Made by a program: the position numbers and the translations under genes
Notes under the pieces: model-generated
Seen by the model: only the letters and a program-made list of their open reading frames with translations
Database searches by the model: none
What the model was told of the DNA's origin: nothing
Shown: positions 62,689-64,000 of the stretch, one piece after another
Layout of the letters: each line of letters starts with the position of its first letter
Position numbering within the stretch: position 1 is the first letter of the stretch
NCBI RefSeq assembly: GCF_000021805.1
Contig: NC_011726.1
Location: 1,488,001-1,552,000 of the forward strand
Direction of reading: 5' to 3'
From: Rippkaea orientalis PCC 8801
GTDB taxonomy: Bacteria; Cyanobacteriota; Cyanobacteriia; Cyanobacteriales; Microcystaceae
DNA length: 64,000 nt

Positions 62689-63574
62689 TGATGACCGCGC
62701 TATGCGAGGGTTATTAAAGGTGGCGATCGAATCCCAAGGTTATCAGGTGATTGATGCTAAAAATGGTGAAGAATGTCTGAATAAATACGGTCAATTTCAA
62801 CCGGATATGGTATTGTTGGACGCAATTATGCCAGATATGGATGGGTTTACCTGTTGTCAGCAGCTTCGGTCTTTGCCTGATACCCATTATCTGCCGATTC
62901 TGATGATTACTGCCCTTGATGATCAAGAATCCATTGAGCGTGCTTTTGCTGTGGGAGCAACAGACTATATCACTAAACCCATTTATTGGACGGTACTAAG
63001 TCAACGGGTTAACTATCTTTTGTCTACTAGTCAAGCACTTAAACAACTTGATCACTTGAAACTTCAAGGGGATCGCCAAGAAAAATGGCAGCAGTTAAGT
63101 CAGAAAATGACGCAGAAATTACAACATCCTTTTGAGATCAAATCTTTGCTTAAAGATTCCTTGGGAGAACTGAGAAACTTAGTTGATGCTGAACGGGTGG
63201 GACTTTATCAGGGACAAGGTTCTCTTGTGGTAGAAATCATTAAAAAGGGCTATCCTTCGGTAAAAAGCTTATCTTGGGATAAAATTACGCTGTTTGAGAA
63301 TTATCGGACTAGCTATCAAAACGATGAGATGGTCATTATTGAACTATCTGAGTCCTTGAATTTACCTGGTGATGCTTTAGAGTGTTTTGAGCAATTGACC
63401 ATTCAAACGGCGATGATGTTGCCTATTTTAAAAGAAGGCGAAATTTGGGGTATACTTTGGATTCATCACTGTCAAAATACTTATATTTGGGAGTCTTGGG
63501 AGAAGGAACGACTTTCTTGCGTGGCCGATTTATTGGCGATCGCTGTGTCTGTCATCGACTTTCGGTCGAGGTAA
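62639..63574 (+). CDS. Response regulator receiver with GAF domain
   Basis: 311 aa from the GTG at 62639. The receiver (VLVVDDDRAMRGLLKVAIES, VLLDAIMPDMDG with Asp61, TALDDQESIERAFAVGATDYITKPI) is followed by a linker helix and a GAF domain (LLKDSLGELRNLVDAERVGLY, MLPILKEGEIWGILWIHHC) that has no bilin-binding Cys. No output domain follows, so it may act as an adaptor or phosphate sink. It starts inside the kinase gene's end, and the two are probably a cognate pair. The exact start is uncertain. Confidence 0.85.
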   Translation: MKTYPIFDKIPLVLVVDDDRAMRGLLKVAIESQGYQVIDAKNGEECLNKYGQFQPDMVLLDAIMPDMDGFTCCQQLRSLPDTHYLPILMITALDDQESIERAFAVGATDYITKPIYWTVLSQRVNYLLSTSQALKQLDHLKLQGDRQEKWQQLSQKMTQKLQHPFEIKSLLKDSLGELRNLVDAERVGLYQGQGSLVVEIIKKGYPSVKSLSWDKITLFENYRTSYQNDEMVIIELSESLNLPGDALECFEQLTIQTAMMLPILKEGEIWGILWIHHCQNTYIWESWEKERLSCVADLLAIAVSVIDFRSR

Positions 63575-63951
63575 CAGGTAAGAAGCAAGAGTAATAATTC
63601 CCCTCATTAGCTTGACTAAATGGATTGAATACGCTATACCATTAGGGAGGCAATTTTTTGCCGACTGGGAACTAACGCTATTTGATTGTTGTCAAAAACT
63701 TTCTAGCTTAAATTGGGTAATCGTTAATTTACCCAGTTTTTTACCTTGAGCAACTTTAATGTTGCTTGGGTCTAACTATTGGGATTAGTCAGCAGAGAGT
63801 TATTAATTATAAATTCTTTGCAAATAAAATGGAAAAAATCTGATTTCTTGGCAATAATCAAAGTTGTATATTTTAACGATAAATTAGTAAGCTATTCTTA
63901 ACGCTAAGAAAACGTTCTTTTGATTCGTGTTCTGAGTCTAATCTGTTAGGT
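63575..63951. other. Intergenic region to the window end
   Basis: Contains the hairpin terminator and a second hairpin (AGCAAC 749-754 with GTTGCT 761-766, offset 63000). Otherwise AT-rich sequence with no gene. Confidence 0.45.
63714..63742 (+). terminator. Hairpin terminator after the receiver-GAF gene
   Basis: TGGGTAA (63714-63720) pairs with TTACCCA (63729-63735) and is followed by GTTTTTT. Confidence 0.65.
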
Positions 63952-64000
63952 TTAGGCAACTAACATCGCGCTTTCTTGAATCATTCTTTCAACTCCTCTC
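63952..64000 (-). CDS. Possible C-terminal end of a gene entering from beyond the window
   Basis: The minus-strand frame from the window edge reads RGVERMIQESAMLVA and then TAA, with no stop up to the edge. Only 15 codons are visible, so the protein cannot be identified and the call may be wrong. Confidence 0.25.
   Translation of the reverse strand, partial: RGVERMIQESAMLVA

Noticed and set aside
1-64000. tRNA, rRNA or tmRNA genes
   Set aside because: No T-loop/anticodon-arm patterns or rRNA-like stretches were recognised in the intergenic regions; a covariance-model scan would be decisive.

Overview
This is a 64-kb window from a cyanobacterial chromosome of modest GC content. HIP1 octamers (GCGATCGC) recur throughout. 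The gene families are typical of cyanobacteria: iron-uptake porin, FutA proteins, DUF502, HpsJ, a PatD-like protein, DUF6887/DUF6888, an AAA-like ATPase, and a GrrA-type RiPP locus. Gene content and style resemble the unicellular Crocosphaera/Cyanothece/Aphanothece group, but that placement is inference. No rRNA, tRNA or CRISPR array was recognised.

Layout. 0-10.5 kb is mostly housekeeping: the 3' end of clpC, alaS, a glycosyltransferase/acetyltransferase pair for surface polysaccharide, and accC, interspersed with an AAA-like HTH ATPase and unknown genes. 10.5-12.6 kb is an accessory patch. It holds a PIN/Phd toxin-antitoxin module bracketed by a 68-bp direct repeat, and a GC-rich TIR-domain gene that looks foreign. 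12.7-26.5 kb carries signalling and core metabolism: a candidate bilin-sensing diguanylate cyclase, patD-like, rel, fluoride channel, a cheW-cheR-mcp-glsA operon, folK-nudix-photolyase, and rlmN. 26.7-33.3 kb is an iron-acquisition locus: two FutA-type binding proteins, an iron porin with a textbook Fur box before it, a FeoA-like protein, a multicopper oxidase and a lipoprotein. 33.5-44.4 kb holds an alcohol dehydrogenase, two polytopic membrane proteins, nusB, DUF502, hpsJ, pgl with a coupled 25-codon ORF, an FHA protein, a site-2 protease and an SDR.

44.5-47.8 kb is a second accessory patch: a broken hicB, an AAA-ATPase/DUF4276 pair that resembles OLD/PARIS-type defence, a DUF6887/6888 pair and a zinc-ribbon membrane protein. 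After smc (47.9-51.6 kb) comes a complete GrrP-GrrA-GrrM locus for a secreted, cyclophane-modified RiPP, then a hicBA module whose toxin carries a stop codon. 54.9-57 kb is hisC-Dabb-hisN. 57.2-63.6 kb has an HTH-NACHT STAND NTPase, a hybrid histidine kinase with two receivers and an HPt domain, and a receiver-GAF protein.

Intergenic DNA is rich in dispersed repeats. One family is a composite G-rich plus pyrimidine-heptamer repeat. The other is a palindromic MITE-like element with TAAGTA ends and a TAGGGTGGGC core. The most interesting items are the Grr RiPP locus, the AAA/DUF4276 pair, the TIR gene, the repeat-flanked toxin-antitoxin module, and the iron locus.
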